Below, piece after piece: positions 1 through 8,459 of a stretch of 64,000 nucleotides of DNA. Position 1 is the first letter of the stretch. Each line of letters begins with the position of its first letter. The notes below the pieces were generated by a model. That model did no database searches, was not told the origin of the DNA, and worked only from the letters and a program-made list of their open reading frames with translations. This DNA comes from Natrinema halophilum (GTDB lineage Archaea; Halobacteriota; Halobacteria; Halobacteriales; Natrialbaceae), in the NCBI RefSeq assembly GCF_013402815.2, contig NZ_CP058601.1, positions 3,472,001-3,536,000 on the forward strand, read 5' to 3'. The translations under genes and the position numbers were made by a program.

Positions 1-1
1 C

Positions 2-64
2 CAGTACCAGTTCGTCTGTCCGTCCTGCAGCGCCGTCGAGACCAGAGAGGTCCGACTCGAGTAG
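2..64 (+). CDS. C-terminal end of a zinc-finger-type protein (partial)
   Basis: The window opens inside an open frame that ends at TAG 62-64. The visible 20-residue tail contains a CPSC knuckle followed by a short charged end (VETREVRLE). One CxxC pair near the C-terminus is typical of small haloarchaeal zinc-ribbon proteins, but the first half lies outside the window, so the family cannot be named. Codon usage (G- or C-ending codons) agrees with real coding sequence. Confidence 0.55.
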   Translation, partial: QYQFVCPSCSAVETREVRLE

Positions 65-328
65 GTTCTGATCGTGGTCGTGGTCGGGTCGGGTCGCCTC
101 TCGGTCTCTCGAGGGAACGTACGTGTGTTTTGGTCGACAACCGGAGGTTTCGTCGCGAGTTTGCGGGTAACCCGACGCTTGAGCGTCCGTCGATCGCCGG
201 AAGCCGCGATGGGACCGCCCTCGTTTTCGAGGCGAAATCGCGAAATCGGACATAACGGTTGTTTTCCCTGAGATAATCTCGTAACAGTCATCCCGTTTTA
301 GCCCGAGAACCGCTGTACGTCGGGCTGC

Positions 329-1552
329 ATGGTTTCACGACCGCGAACGATCGGTGTCGCGTTTGTCGCGCTCCTGGTCACGCTTTCGGGGGGTCCCGCC
401 CTCGCTGGTGCGACTACGGCCGCAGACGGCGACTCCGGAGACATGGGCGAATCGGAACCGAGCGCAACGCTTCAGAACGTACAGGTCGACACGCTCGAAC
501 TCGAGAATCTTACTGTTCAGAACGCCACGATCGAAGAACTCACCGTTCAGCAGTTGAACGTGCAGGGCGACACGGATCTTCAGCAGCAGCTAAACGAAAC
601 GAACGGGAACCAGTCGGCAGCGAATCAATCTACGGGCAATCAGACGACTCAGCCGGTGACGATCTCGGACGCTTCGTTCGAATCGCTGTCGCTCGAGAAC
701 GTCTCCCTCGCAGAACTCGGCGGCGGTGAAAACGAGAGCATGGCCGACAACGAGACCGACGGCGGCGAAGTCGGCGACACCAACGAGACCGAGAACGAGT
801 CCGAGACGGGCCTCCAGCAGGTGATCGACGAGAACGCGAGTAACGTCTCCGTCCAGAATCTGACGATCGAGTCCATGAACGCGGATCAACTGACGATCGA
901 GGACTTGACTGTCGAAGAAGGTGGCGACGGCGGCGGTATCCTCTCCGGCATCTCGGACTTCATCGGCGGCCTGTTCGGCGGTGGTGGCGGTGACGGCGGT
1001 GACGGCGGTGACGGTGGTAATCAAACGAACGCCACCGCGACCGACGGAAACGAAACCACGCAGGAAATCGAATCATTGACCATCGAACAGTTCGACGTCG
1101 ACGACGTCACGTTCGAGTCCATGACCCTCGGTACCCTCGAGACTCAACAGGCTGGCAACGCGACGCAGAACGATACCGCCGGCAACGCGACGCAGAACGA
1201 TACCGCCGGCAACGCGACGCAGAACGATACCGCCGGCAACGCGACGCAGAACGAAACCGCTGGCAACGCGACGCAGAACGAAACCGCCATGGCAGACAAC
1301 GAAACGACCGAGAACGCTACCGAAACGACCACGGACGGTAACGAGACGGCGATGGGCGAGACGATCCCCTCGGTCTCCGCAGGGTCGATGACGGTCGAAA
1401 ACAGCACCGCCCAGACACTCACCCTCGGCGAAACGCAAGGGCTTGAGCAAGCCCTCCAGCAACAAGCCGGCGGCGGGGCAAACGAGACCGAAAACCAGAC
1501 CGACGGCGGAGCAAACGAGACTGGCGGCAACGCAACGAACGAGACGGGCTGA
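329..1552 (+). CDS. Secreted, sequon-rich, acidic repeat protein
   Basis: A 407-aa protein. Residues 1-30 form a Sec-type signal peptide (basic start, hydrophobic core, ALAGA cleavage region). The mature part is acidic and poor in Lys. Several stretches alternate hydrophobic residues in a LTVQN / LTIES / FESLSLEN pattern, as in a beta-solenoid. They are joined by low-complexity linkers, a Gly-rich block near residues 200-235, and five copies of a 9-residue GNATQN-type repeat. N-x-T/S sequons are very dense, so heavy N-glycosylation at the cell surface is plausible (inference). There is no visible C-terminal anchor or PGF motif. The gene stands alone and converges on the NUDIX gene. Function unknown. 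Confidence 0.85.
   Translation: MVSRPRTIGVAFVALLVTLSGGPALAGATTAADGDSGDMGESEPSATLQNVQVDTLELENLTVQNATIEELTVQQLNVQGDTDLQQQLNETNGNQSAANQSTGNQTTQPVTISDASFESLSLENVSLAELGGGENESMADNETDGGEVGDTNETENESETGLQQVIDENASNVSVQNLTIESMNADQLTIEDLTVEEGGDGGGILSGISDFIGGLFGGGGGDGGDGGDGGNQTNATATDGNETTQEIESLTIEQFDVDDVTFESMTLGTLETQQAGNATQNDTAGNATQNDTAGNATQNDTAGNATQNETAGNATQNETAMADNETTENATETTTDGNETAMGETIPSVSAGSMTVENSTAQTLTLGETQGLEQALQQQAGGGANETENQTDGGANETGGNATNETG
1154..1288 (+). repeat. Five tandem 27-bp coding repeats
   Basis: Five head-to-tail 27-bp units encode GNATQN[DE]TA. Units 1-3 are almost identical and units 4-5 carry GAA for GAT. Each unit contains two N-x-T sequons. Near identity at the DNA level suggests recent slippage or unequal exchange. 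Confidence 0.95.
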
Positions 1553-1616
1553 GGACCGAGCGGTCTCGCTGGTCCGCCACAACCGGCCCGCAAACCGAAC
1601 GCAGTTCGCTATTTCG

Positions 1617-2186
1617 TTATTTTTGAGTCGAATCGCGCTTCGCGTCGAACAGCCCATAATACGAGATGGCAAGTACTGTCCGGCCGTCACGGATATCACC
1701 GTCGGCTACCGAATCGGTCAGGTCTTGGAGGGACACCTCTGTCGGTCGGATGCTCTCGTTGTGATCGAGTCGTTGTTCCGCGGTCGGTCGACATCCCTCC
1801 GCGACGAAAAAGTGTAAGCGGCTGTCGGCGATCCCGTTTGCCGGCTCGACGGTCACCAGTGGCTCGAGACTCTCGGCCTCGTAGCCGGTCTCCTCGGCTA
1901 GTTCCCGACGGGCCGCGGCCTCGAGATCGCTGTCTTCGGGTTCGATGCCGCCGACGGGGAGTCCGCGGTTGATTCTGGAGACGGCTTGCCGCCATTCATC
2001 GATGCAGACGACGTCACCGGCAGGCGTAAACGGGAGGATGCAGACGCTCGCCGGTTCCGAAAGGTAGTCGAACTCGGCTTCCGTGCCATCGGGGAGGCGA
2101 ACGGATTCGTTAACGATTTCGAACCCCGGACAACTGTAGGCTACTCGCCGCTCGCGGGTCTCCCAGGCGAGTGGATCTGTTGGCAT
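1617..2186 (-). CDS. NUDIX hydrolase, ADP-ribose pyrophosphatase-like
   Basis: About 189 aa from the ATG at 2186; an ATG at 2207 and one further upstream are also in frame. The NUDIX box is complete: GG-x5-E...RELAEETGY, matching G-x5-E-x7-R-E-U-x-E-E-x-G. The order of elements (beta-rich start, box near residue 90, long acidic tail) fits the ADP-sugar pyrophosphatase branch, which cleaves NDP-X compounds with Mg2+. The substrate cannot be read from sequence. It converges with the secreted-protein gene; a T-rich stretch near 1617-1625 lies between them. Confidence 0.88.
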   Translation of the reverse strand: MPTDPLAWETRERRVAYSCPGFEIVNESVRLPDGTEAEFDYLSEPASVCILPFTPAGDVVCIDEWRQAVSRINRGLPVGGIEPEDSDLEAAARRELAEETGYEAESLEPLVTVEPANGIADSRLHFFVAEGCRPTAEQRLDHNESIRPTEVSLQDLTDSVADGDIRDGRTVLAISYYGLFDAKRDSTQK

Positions 2187-2384
2187 AGCGGCCCGTACGG
2201 CAGTCATCGTCAAAAACGCCCCGTCGCGTCCGCGGATTCGGGTGAGGGTGACGATCCGCCCGCTCATCGCTGGTTACGGTCCCCCAGGACAGTCCTATGC
2301 AGTGCGTTCCCCACCGTGACGCTGTCGTACCAGCTCTATAACAAAACCACAGACCGGTGAAGGTCGTCACTCAGAGGGTGATCC

Positions 2385-2660
2385 ATGGACCAGCTAACTG
2401 GCTTCCAACGCGACCTGTTGTACGTAATCGCAGGAAAAGACCGACCGTCCGGACAGGAAATTCTCGACGACATCAATAGCTACATCGATCAGCCGGTCAC
2501 ACACGGCCGACTGTACCCGAATCTCGATACGCTCGTCGAGACGGAACTCGTCGAAAAAGGCGAACTCGACCGACGGACGAACTACTACGCGCTGACGCCC
2601 AAAGGCCGACGCGCGCTGCAGCGCCGCCAGGAGTGGGTCGACCAGTACGTCGACGTCTGA
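2385..2660 (+). CDS. PadR-family winged-helix transcriptional regulator
   Basis: A 91-aa protein made of one winged-helix domain: LTGFQRDLLYVIAG at the start, a GRLYPNLDTLVE recognition-helix region, and the wing with RRTNYYALTPKGR. This is the compact haloarchaeal PadR type without the C-terminal dimer arm. A paralogue lies at 29532-29921. The start at 2385 gives the expected N-terminus. It is monocistronic, and the target genes are unknown. Confidence 0.9.
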   Translation: MDQLTGFQRDLLYVIAGKDRPSGQEILDDINSYIDQPVTHGRLYPNLDTLVETELVEKGELDRRTNYYALTPKGRRALQRRQEWVDQYVDV

Positions 2661-2913
2661 CTCCTCTCGCTGTCCTCCCTCGAGTACAGGTACCGAGAAA
2701 CGCTCTACATTGCATCGGGACCGTCGTTCAGGATCGAATCCCATAGCCAACTGCAGCCGTCAGCACGTTTCTCGCTCTCGGCGCCAGTGTTCGCCGACGG
2801 CTTCCCGGTCGGACTGTACTACTCCGAGTTCCGGGATCGAGCGTTCGGATTCGGCCGATGCTCGATATCGCTCTTGACCCATCGACGAGGCGGCAAGCGT
2901 GGGGAGATAGCGG

Positions 2914-3642
2914 TTAGACGTCCTCGAACCGGATTTGTTCGAGATCCGATTCCAGATCCGCCACGTGGTCGTTGAACGCGGTGACGAATGCGGGGACGTC
3001 GGCTGCAAGTCTCCGAACATCCGCCGCTGCCGGCGGACCGTACTGCGAGATGAGGTAGGTACCGCTCGAGCCCCCGACTCGGAGGTAAGACGCCAGATCG
3101 CCCTCCCACTTCAGTTCCCAGCGGGTACCCGAGATGGTCGTGGCGTAGGTGCCGTACTCACCGTCGTACCTGTGGAGTTGTCCCGCCATCGCGTCGCCGA
3201 CGTCACGAATGCGGTCGACGATCCGGTCGCGTTCGGCGACCAGTTCGGCCGTCGATTCGACCTCGGGAAAAGTAGGGGGGACGTCCGCGAGCAAGCCGTC
3301 CAACGAGCGGACGAACTCGTTGTACGCCGCGACGAACGACTCGTAGTCAGCCATCGCCGTTTCGAGGGCGTCGGGCTCGGGCTGGCGCTTGTCCGAGACG
3401 ACGTAGATTTCCGATCCGGATTTCGGATCGAATCGGAGGTACTGAACGTCGCCTGCTTCGTACTTGAGCGTCCAACTGCCCCCGTCCGTATCGAACGATT
3501 CCTGGCCGTAGTCACCGCCTTGCAACACTGCGAGTTCGCGTGCGATCTCGCCGGCGTGGGCTCTGACGCGGGTCGCGAGTTCGTCCCGCCGCTCGGCGAT
3601 CTCGTCTACTGCTTCGACGTCCGCCTCGGGTCCGTCGGTCAT
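2914..3642 (-). CDS. Haloarchaeal protein with an internally duplicated domain, function unknown
   Basis: About 242 aa from the ATG at 3642 (the codon before it is GTG). The protein has two related halves. Each has a helical start, then G.Y.....SG.WELKWE/LKYE.GD..YLR, a short beta hairpin ending in a tyrosine strand, and a helix ending ..V.AFNDHV/V.AYNEFV. There is no signal peptide or membrane segment, so it is presumably cytosolic. I do not recognise a characterised family. The repeat suggests gene-internal duplication giving a pseudo-dimer. Confidence 0.82.
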   Translation of the reverse strand: MTDGPEADVEAVDEIAERRDELATRVRAHAGEIARELAVLQGGDYGQESFDTDGGSWTLKYEAGDVQYLRFDPKSGSEIYVVSDKRQPEPDALETAMADYESFVAAYNEFVRSLDGLLADVPPTFPEVESTAELVAERDRIVDRIRDVGDAMAGQLHRYDGEYGTYATTISGTRWELKWEGDLASYLRVGGSSGTYLISQYGPPAAADVRRLAADVPAFVTAFNDHVADLESDLEQIRFEDV

Positions 3643-3730
3643 CACCCGAGGAAGGGGGTGAGGACCGGTAATTGTTGCGCTCGCTCGGTGTACCGTGCGG
3701 GGTAGTCCGGTCGTTTCCGAGGCGGGGCGA

Positions 3731-4015
3731 TCAGCCGGTGTCGTTCGTTTCGTTGTCGGTTTCGTTACCGGTCATGTTACCGGTCTCGTTCGTCTCGTTA
3801 CCGGTCATGTTGCCGGTCTCGTTCGTCTCGTTACCGGTTTCGTTGTCTTCCATATCCTGTCCGTTACCGGTTCCTTCTTCGCCTTCGGTTTCATTCCCGC
3901 CGGTATCGTTTCCATTGCCGCCCGGACCGCCACACCCCGCGACGAGAGCGGTCGATGCCGCGGCACCTGTTAGTTGTAGTACCCGTCTGCGACTCGATCG
4001 CTGCTGATCGGACAT
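3731..4015 (-). CDS. Small Tat-exported lipoprotein with NETGN repeats
   Basis: About 94 aa from the ATG at 4015; an in-frame ATG at 4042 adds nine residues before the Tat signal. The N-terminus has SSRRRVLQLTG followed by a hydrophobic stretch ending LVAGC, a twin-arginine signal plus lipobox. The mature part is almost only Gly, Asn, Glu and Thr, with tandem NETNETGNMTG units rich in N-x-T sequons. It has no folded domain and may be a glycosylated surface spacer (inference). Composition resembles the secreted protein at 329-1552. Confidence 0.8.
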   Translation of the reverse strand: MSDQQRSSRRRVLQLTGAAASTALVAGCGGPGGNGNDTGGNETEGEEGTGNGQDMEDNETGNETNETGNMTGNETNETGNMTGNETDNETNDTG

Positions 4016-4190
4016 ACTGCTGAGAACAATGTCAATCTGCATAAGCCGTTAGCCGTCGCGTGCGTGGTCATTGAAATACCATGAGATTTGCCAACTTCAC
4101 CCACATTCTCTCGACCGCTACCGACGGCGACGTGTTCGGACGTGACCATGTAGGCGCTACACACAAACCTATAGGCGGAGAACGGGGCGC

Positions 4191-4580
4191 ATGGGTTCGA
4201 TACCCGAGGAGTATCACGACCTGTTCGAGAAGGAAACGTTCGCCCACGTCGCGACGTTGACGGACGACGGGCTCCCCCACGTTACCCCGGTCTGGATCGA
4301 TTACGATGCGGACGGGGGGCACTTGCTTGTTAACACTGAACGAGACCGACAAAAAACGCGGAACGCGGAACACAACTCCGGCGTCGGCGTCAGCATGACT
4401 GATCCAGACGATCCCTACCGACGCCTCTCGGTGATCGGCGAGATCGACGAAATCACGACTGAAGGGGCCCGAGACCACATCGACGAACTGGCTCGACGGT
4501 ACACGGACGCGGACGAATACCAGAATCCGATCCAATCCGAGCGAGTACTCTTCCGCATTCGTGTGGAAGAGGTCTTCTAG
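4191..4580 (+). CDS. PPOX-class (pyridoxamine 5'-phosphate oxidase-like) split-barrel protein
   Basis: A 129-aa protein with the split beta-barrel signature: FAHVATLTDDGLPHVTPVW near residues 16-35, then LLVNTERDRQKTRN, VGVSMTDPDDPYR and a final FRIRVEEVF strand. This size and pattern match the TIGR03618-type subgroup whose members often bind F420 rather than FMN. Haloarchaea make F420, but cofactor and substrate are inferred only. The gene is monocistronic. Confidence 0.88.
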   Translation: MGSIPEEYHDLFEKETFAHVATLTDDGLPHVTPVWIDYDADGGHLLVNTERDRQKTRNAEHNSGVGVSMTDPDDPYRRLSVIGEIDEITTEGARDHIDELARRYTDADEYQNPIQSERVLFRIRVEEVF

Positions 4581-4646
4581 GCGGTCGATAGAGGAGGTGG
4601 CTTCACCCATCGTCCATCGATCAGAAGCGAGATTCGGGCCGGGTTA

Positions 4647-5090
4647 TTACCTGTGGACTTTCCACGTATACAGGCTCTCACAGGTGTAGTTGACGAAAAA
4701 ACCGACGCCAATACCGATAACGTTTGCCGTCACGAACCAGACGTCGAACCGCTGAACCAGTACCTTCAACACCACCAGCGTAACCAGCAATCCGCCGACT
4801 CGAACCGCGTTCGAACGGAGAAATCTCCGTCCGAGCGCGCCCAGTCCGACGTCGCCGTGGTTCGCAAACGTCCACCGCTCGTTGATCGCGAAAATGATCG
4901 CGATTCCGAGTTCCCACGAGATGAGTTTCGCGCCCTGAAGCCCGAGCGTTGTTCCCTCGATTAGTAAGAAGAGAACGACGTTATCCACGGTTGCGCCGAC
5001 GAAGCCAACCCCGACGAATTGGCTAAAACGCGTCGTCGAAAGCAGCACACGCACCCGCATTCGGATGGCCTCTGAAAGGGAATCACTCAT
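4647..5090 (-). CDS. GtrA-family membrane protein
   Basis: About 147 aa from the ATG at 5090. Four membrane segments are clear: FVGVGFVGATVDNVVLFLL, an AKLISWELGIAIIFAINERWTF segment, LLVTLVVLKVL, and ANVIGIGVGFFVNYTCESLYTW at the end. The N-terminal GFVGATVDN motif and the C-terminal GVGFFVNY...W motif are the GtrA signature. GtrA proteins are thought to help move polyprenyl-linked sugars across the membrane. No glycosyltransferase is adjacent. Confidence 0.88.
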   Translation of the reverse strand: MSDSLSEAIRMRVRVLLSTTRFSQFVGVGFVGATVDNVVLFLLIEGTTLGLQGAKLISWELGIAIIFAINERWTFANHGDVGLGALGRRFLRSNAVRVGGLLVTLVVLKVLVQRFDVWFVTANVIGIGVGFFVNYTCESLYTWKVHR

Positions 5091-5300
5091 CTTCGTGGTT
5101 ACTCTCGCGCCTATCCACCACTGTCGTCGGCACCGATTTCCGTTTTGCGGTCGATACAGAAAAACATCGGAATGAATATATGATGGCGCTGGCACGGCCG
5201 ACTACTCTGCTCGAACGTCTTTGATACGCTCGCGCGGGGAGATGCCGGCAGAAAGAGCCCGATTCAGCCAAAATGTAGGTCAGCAGCGGTGACGGCTCGT

Positions 5301-5567
5301 TCAGATCGCAAGATCGCTCTTTGGCCGAACGACCTCCACTACGTCGGCGTCGACGCGGTCGACGTCGAGGAAGTGCGGCGTAAAATTTCGTTTCTCGTAG
5401 TCTTCGTACTCGTCTTCGTCGCCGACGGTACACCAGAGCTGGACGCGATCGGGTCCGTGATATTCGCCGTTTCGGTTAATCCCGAAACAGACAACCTCTT
5501 CCCCATCGTATCGGATGATCGCACCGTTTCTGATGCCGGGATCACCGTGAATGATGAGTTGCTTCAT
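5301..5567 (-). CDS. Small conserved haloarchaeal protein (HAH_0734-like)
   Basis: 88 aa from the ATG at 5567; the longer frame begins with GTG at 5573. The protein starts MKQLIIHGDPGIRNGAI and contains CFGINRNGEYHGPDRVQLWC and a short acidic C-terminal strand. I recall this as the HAH_0734 family found near rpl44e in halophiles. It is divergent to that ribosomal cluster here. No enzymatic motif is visible. Confidence 0.75.
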   Translation of the reverse strand: MKQLIIHGDPGIRNGAIIRYDGEEVVCFGINRNGEYHGPDRVQLWCTVGDEDEYEDYEKRNFTPHFLDVDRVDADVVEVVRPKSDLAI

Positions 5568-5667
5568 ACCCACGGATTCACAGGAGAGCGGATTAAACGC
5601 TTCGGAGGGGATGCGGGACCAAAACCGACGGAGATACCGGTCTGCGGTCGGAACGACGTCCGCCGAC

Positions 5668-5690
5668 GAACCAAACGCGTTTTAAACAGC
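5668..5690 (+). promoter_or_regulatory. Likely promoter (BRE/TATA) of the rpl44e cluster
   Basis: An A-rich BRE-like stretch (GAACCAAAC) is followed by TTTTAAAC about 35-40 nt before the ATG at 5722. The expected start site 25-27 nt downstream of the TATA element would give a leader of about ten nt. This is positional inference. Confidence 0.45.
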
Positions 5691-5721
5691 GCTGCCATAG
5701 CCCACGGCAAGTGAGATAATC

Positions 5722-6003
5722 ATGCAGATGCCACGCCGATTCAATACGTACTGTCCGTTCTGTAACGAGCATCACGAACACGAAGTCGAGAAGTCCCGAA
5801 CCGGCCGCTCCTCGGGCATGAAGTGGGACGCCCGCCGCACCCGGCGCAACTCCTCGTCGATCGGGAACTCCGGTCGCTTCTCGAAGGTGCCCGCCGGCGA
5901 AAAGCCCACCAAGAAGACCGACCTCAAGTACCGCTGCAGCGAGTGCGGCAAAGCCCACCTCCGCGAGGGATGGCGCGCCGGCCGACTCGAGTTCCAGGAG
6001 TGA
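5722..6003 (+). CDS. rpl44e: 50S ribosomal protein L44e
   Basis: 93 aa starting [14 protein letters not shown]. Two zinc-binding pairs, CPFC near residue 11 and CSEC near residue 73, match the L44e zinc ribbon, and the [16 protein letters not shown] tail is diagnostic. It belongs to the large subunit near the E site. It is the first gene of a tight cluster: S27e starts 5 nt after its stop. Confidence 0.97.
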   Translation: MQMPRRFNTYCPFCNEHHEHEVEKSRTGRSSGMKWDARRTRRNSSSIGNSGRFSKVPAGEKPTKKTDLKYRCSECGKAHLREGWRAGRLEFQE

Positions 6004-6008
6004 TTCCA

Positions 6009-6182
6009 ATGGCAGGAAATTTCTACAGCGTCCGATGCGGTGATTGCGAGAACGAACAGGTCGTCTTCGGCAAGGCTGCGACCGAAGTCGCCTGTGCCGT
6101 CTGTGGAACGACGCTCGTCAGACCGACGGGCGGCAAAGCCGAGATCGACCACGAAATAGTCGAGACCGTCGAGTCACGATGA
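6009..6182 (+). CDS. rps27e: 30S ribosomal protein S27e
   Basis: 57 aa starting [13 protein letters not shown]. Cysteine pairs CGDC and CAVC form the S27e zinc finger. Length is normal for archaea. The TGA stop overlaps the start of aif2a by four bases (ATGA), so translation is probably coupled. Confidence 0.96.
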   Translation: MAGNFYSVRCGDCENEQVVFGKAATEVACAVCGTTLVRPTGGKAEIDHEIVETVESR

Positions 6183-6979
6183 AATACAGCGGCTGGCCCG
6201 ATCCCGGCGAACTCGTCGTCGGCAAGATCGACGAAATCGAAGACTTCGGCGTCTTCGTCGATCTCGAGGAGTACGAAGACAAACGCGGGCTGATCCACAT
6301 CTCCGAGGTCGCAAGCGGCTGGATCAAGAACGTTCGCGATCACGTTCGCGAGGGCCAGATCGTCGTCTGCAAGGTACTGGACGTCGACGAAGGGTCCCAG
6401 CAGATCGATCTCTCGCTGAAGGACGTCAACGACCACCAGCGCTCGGACAAAATCCAGGAGTGGAAAAACGAGCAAAAAGCCGACAACTGGATGGATCTTG
6501 CCTTCGGCGACGACATCGACGACGAGGGCTTTACCGCCATCGCCACCGAACTGATCGCGATTCACGGAAGCCTCTACGAAGGGTTCAAGCAGGCGGCGAT
6601 TCACGGCGAAGGCGCACTCGAGGATACCGACCTCGACGACGACGAAATCGACGCTGTCGTCGAGACGGCGCGCGAAAACGTCTCGGTACCGTACGTCAAC
6701 GTCACCGGCTACGTTGACCTCGAGAACCCCTCCCCCACCGGCGTCGACGGCATTCGACAAGCCCTCCAAGCCGCCAGTGGGAACGGCGAGGTTCCCGACG
6801 AAGTCGACCTGACCGTAAGCTACGTCGGCGCACCTGAGTATCGGATCGAAGTCCAGGCGCCCAACTACAAGACGGCAGAAACCCACCTCGAAGAAAGTGC
6901 ACAGCGAGCGATTGCCGCAATCGAAGGTCACGGGGGCAGCGGCGAGTACCACCGCGAGCGCCGAACCGAAGACGAATAA
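6179..6979 (+). CDS. eif2a: Translation initiation factor aIF2 subunit alpha
   Basis: 266 aa from the ATG at 6179. Residues 8-80 form an S1/OB fold ([22 protein letters not shown]...GLIHISEV), followed by the helical domain ([15 protein letters not shown]) and a C-terminal alpha/beta domain ending in the acidic tail. With beta and gamma subunits it brings initiator Met-tRNA to the small subunit. It overlaps S27e by four bases and precedes nop10, the usual archaeal order. Confidence 0.97.
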   Translation: MKYSGWPDPGELVVGKIDEIEDFGVFVDLEEYEDKRGLIHISEVASGWIKNVRDHVREGQIVVCKVLDVDEGSQQIDLSLKDVNDHQRSDKIQEWKNEQKADNWMDLAFGDDIDDEGFTAIATELIAIHGSLYEGFKQAAIHGEGALEDTDLDDDEIDAVVETARENVSVPYVNVTGYVDLENPSPTGVDGIRQALQAASGNGEVPDEVDLTVSYVGAPEYRIEVQAPNYKTAETHLEESAQRAIAAIEGHGGSGEYHRERRTEDE

Positions 6980-6993
6980 GACGAATACGACGT

Positions 6994-7173
6994 ATGAAAT
7001 CCGACATTCGGGTGTGTTCGGCGTGGCGCGAAACCCACGATCGTCCGGTGTATACTCTTTCTGACACCTGTCCGGAGTGCGGCGGCGCGGCCGAAAACAG
7101 TGCACCTGCGCCGTTCGATCCCGAGGACCCGTACGGCGAGTACCGACGCGCTCTTAAACGTCGCCACCGCTGA
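6994..7173 (+). CDS. nop10: H/ACA ribonucleoprotein Nop10
   Basis: 59 aa, MKSDIRVCSAWRETHDRPVYTLSDTCPECG. The short zinc-ribbon start, the YTLSDTCPECGG motif and the PFDPEDPYGEYRRALKRR tail are specific to Nop10, which binds Cbf5 in box H/ACA pseudouridylation particles. The first zinc pair is reduced to a single Cys (VCSAW), as in many haloarchaea. The gene starts 14 nt after aif2a and ends 6 nt before the PAC2 gene. Confidence 0.95.
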   Translation: MKSDIRVCSAWRETHDRPVYTLSDTCPECGGAAENSAPAPFDPEDPYGEYRRALKRRHR

Positions 7174-7179
7174 TACGGT

Positions 7180-7947
7180 ATGGACGAACTCGAGATCGAC
7201 GTAGTCGCCGAGGTCGAACTAGACGATCCCGTCCTCGTCGAAGGGTTGCCGGGCGTCGGACACGTCGGTACCCTCGCCGTTGAACACCTGCTCGAGGAGC
7301 TAGAGGGCGAAAGCACGCTCGTACGCCGTGTTTACTCTCGAGAATTTCCGCCACAGGTAAGCGTTGAAGACGGCGTCTCGGAACTGACCTGCGCGGAGAT
7401 TCACGCCGTTTCAGTCCCCGATGGCCGTGACCTGCTTTTGCTGACGGGCGATCACCAGGCACAGACGAACGAAGGTCACTACGTACTCACCGATGCCTTC
7501 CTCGACATCGCACGGGAATTCGGCGCGACGGACGTGTACGCACTCGGTGGCGTTCCGACCGGCGAACTCATCGAAGAGTACGCCGTCGTCGGCGCGGTCA
7601 GCGACGAATCGCTTCTCGACGAACTCGAGGCGGCGGGCGTCGAGTTCCGCGAAGACGAACCCGCCGGTGGAATCGTCGGCGTCTCCGGCCTGCTACTCGG
7701 TCTGGGTGACCGGCGCGGCTTCGAAGCCGCCTGTCTGATGGGCGAAACGAGCGGCTACCTCGTCGATCCCAAGAGCGCTCGAGCGGTCCTCGAAGTGCTC
7801 GAGGAGGTACTCGGGTTCGAACTCGGGTACGAATCGCTGGACGAGCGAGCCGACGAGATGGAGGAAGTCATCGGCAAGATTCAGGAGATGGAACAGCAAC
7901 AACAGATGGACGTGCCGACCGACGACGATCTCCGATATATCGGCTAG
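7180..7947 (+). CDS. PAC2-family proteasome assembly chaperone-like protein
   Basis: 255 aa. The start has DDPVLVEGLPGVGHVG, followed by LLLLTGDHQAQTNEGHY and ALGGVPTGEL; the C-terminus is a helical arm (ELGYESLDERADEMEEVIGKIQEMEQQQQ). This is the archaeal PAC2/PbaB family, implicated in proteasome assembly. It is the last gene of the ribosomal cluster, as in most Euryarchaeota. Confidence 0.92.
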   Translation: MDELEIDVVAEVELDDPVLVEGLPGVGHVGTLAVEHLLEELEGESTLVRRVYSREFPPQVSVEDGVSELTCAEIHAVSVPDGRDLLLLTGDHQAQTNEGHYVLTDAFLDIAREFGATDVYALGGVPTGELIEEYAVVGAVSDESLLDELEAAGVEFREDEPAGGIVGVSGLLLGLGDRRGFEAACLMGETSGYLVDPKSARAVLEVLEEVLGFELGYESLDERADEMEEVIGKIQEMEQQQQMDVPTDDDLRYIG

Positions 7948-8004
7948 CGACGCGTTGTTTTCGTTGGTTTCGACCGGCAACTTCGCTCGGTCGACCGTAT
8001 TCCA

Positions 8005-8367
8005 TCATGAACGGGAAACGAGCAGTGGCTCGCGTTGTGGCTCCGGTGGCCACTGTTCTAGTTCCGCAGCAGCCTCGAGCAGCAGATCGATATCTGCGTC
8101 CTCTGTAAACGCAATACTCCCGTCGGCCCAGTCGACGTCGACGATGTTCTGTTCGAGGAACTTCGGAAGATGGATGTGGGCTAATCTGACGCGGGTGCGG
8201 TCGATTTCTGCATTGGTGACGTTTCCGGGGGTCGTCCGATGACGTCTACCGGCGACCTGCTGTGATAACGTCTCCACTGTACTCGCTCCGTCCCGTTCGA
8301 TGAGTTCGTAGAAGAGGTACTGCCGGTCAGCGCTGGCGAGTACTCTAAATGCGTCTGATTTGTCCAT
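8005..8367 (-). CDS. Small winged-helix regulator, DUF7344-type
   Basis: 120 aa. DKSDAFRVLASADRQYLFYELIE, then STVETLSQQVAGRR, and RVRLAHIHLPKFLEQNIVDVD...FTEDADI form the single winged-helix unit I associate with the haloarchaeal DUF7344 family. No sensor domain is attached. It converges with the PAC2 gene and is separate from the regulator at 8460-9239. Target unknown. Confidence 0.82.
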   Translation of the reverse strand: MDKSDAFRVLASADRQYLFYELIERDGASTVETLSQQVAGRRHRTTPGNVTNAEIDRTRVRLAHIHLPKFLEQNIVDVDWADGSIAFTEDADIDLLLEAAAELEQWPPEPQREPLLVSRS

Positions 8368-8459
8368 GGTGTCCTCCTACGCGGACGAAGCGTCTTATCC
8401 GGCAAAGAAATAGCGCCTAAAGTCATTGGAACGGCCGGGGGACGCGAACTCCAACTCGG

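Noticed and set aside
1073-1699. Antisense open frame opposite the repeat protein
   Set aside because: It mirrors the tandem repeats of the + strand gene and has no independent domain.
4190-4212. GGGTTCGATACCC resembling a tRNA T-arm
   Set aside because: It is the start of the PPOX-class gene (MGSIPEEY) with no tRNA stems around it.
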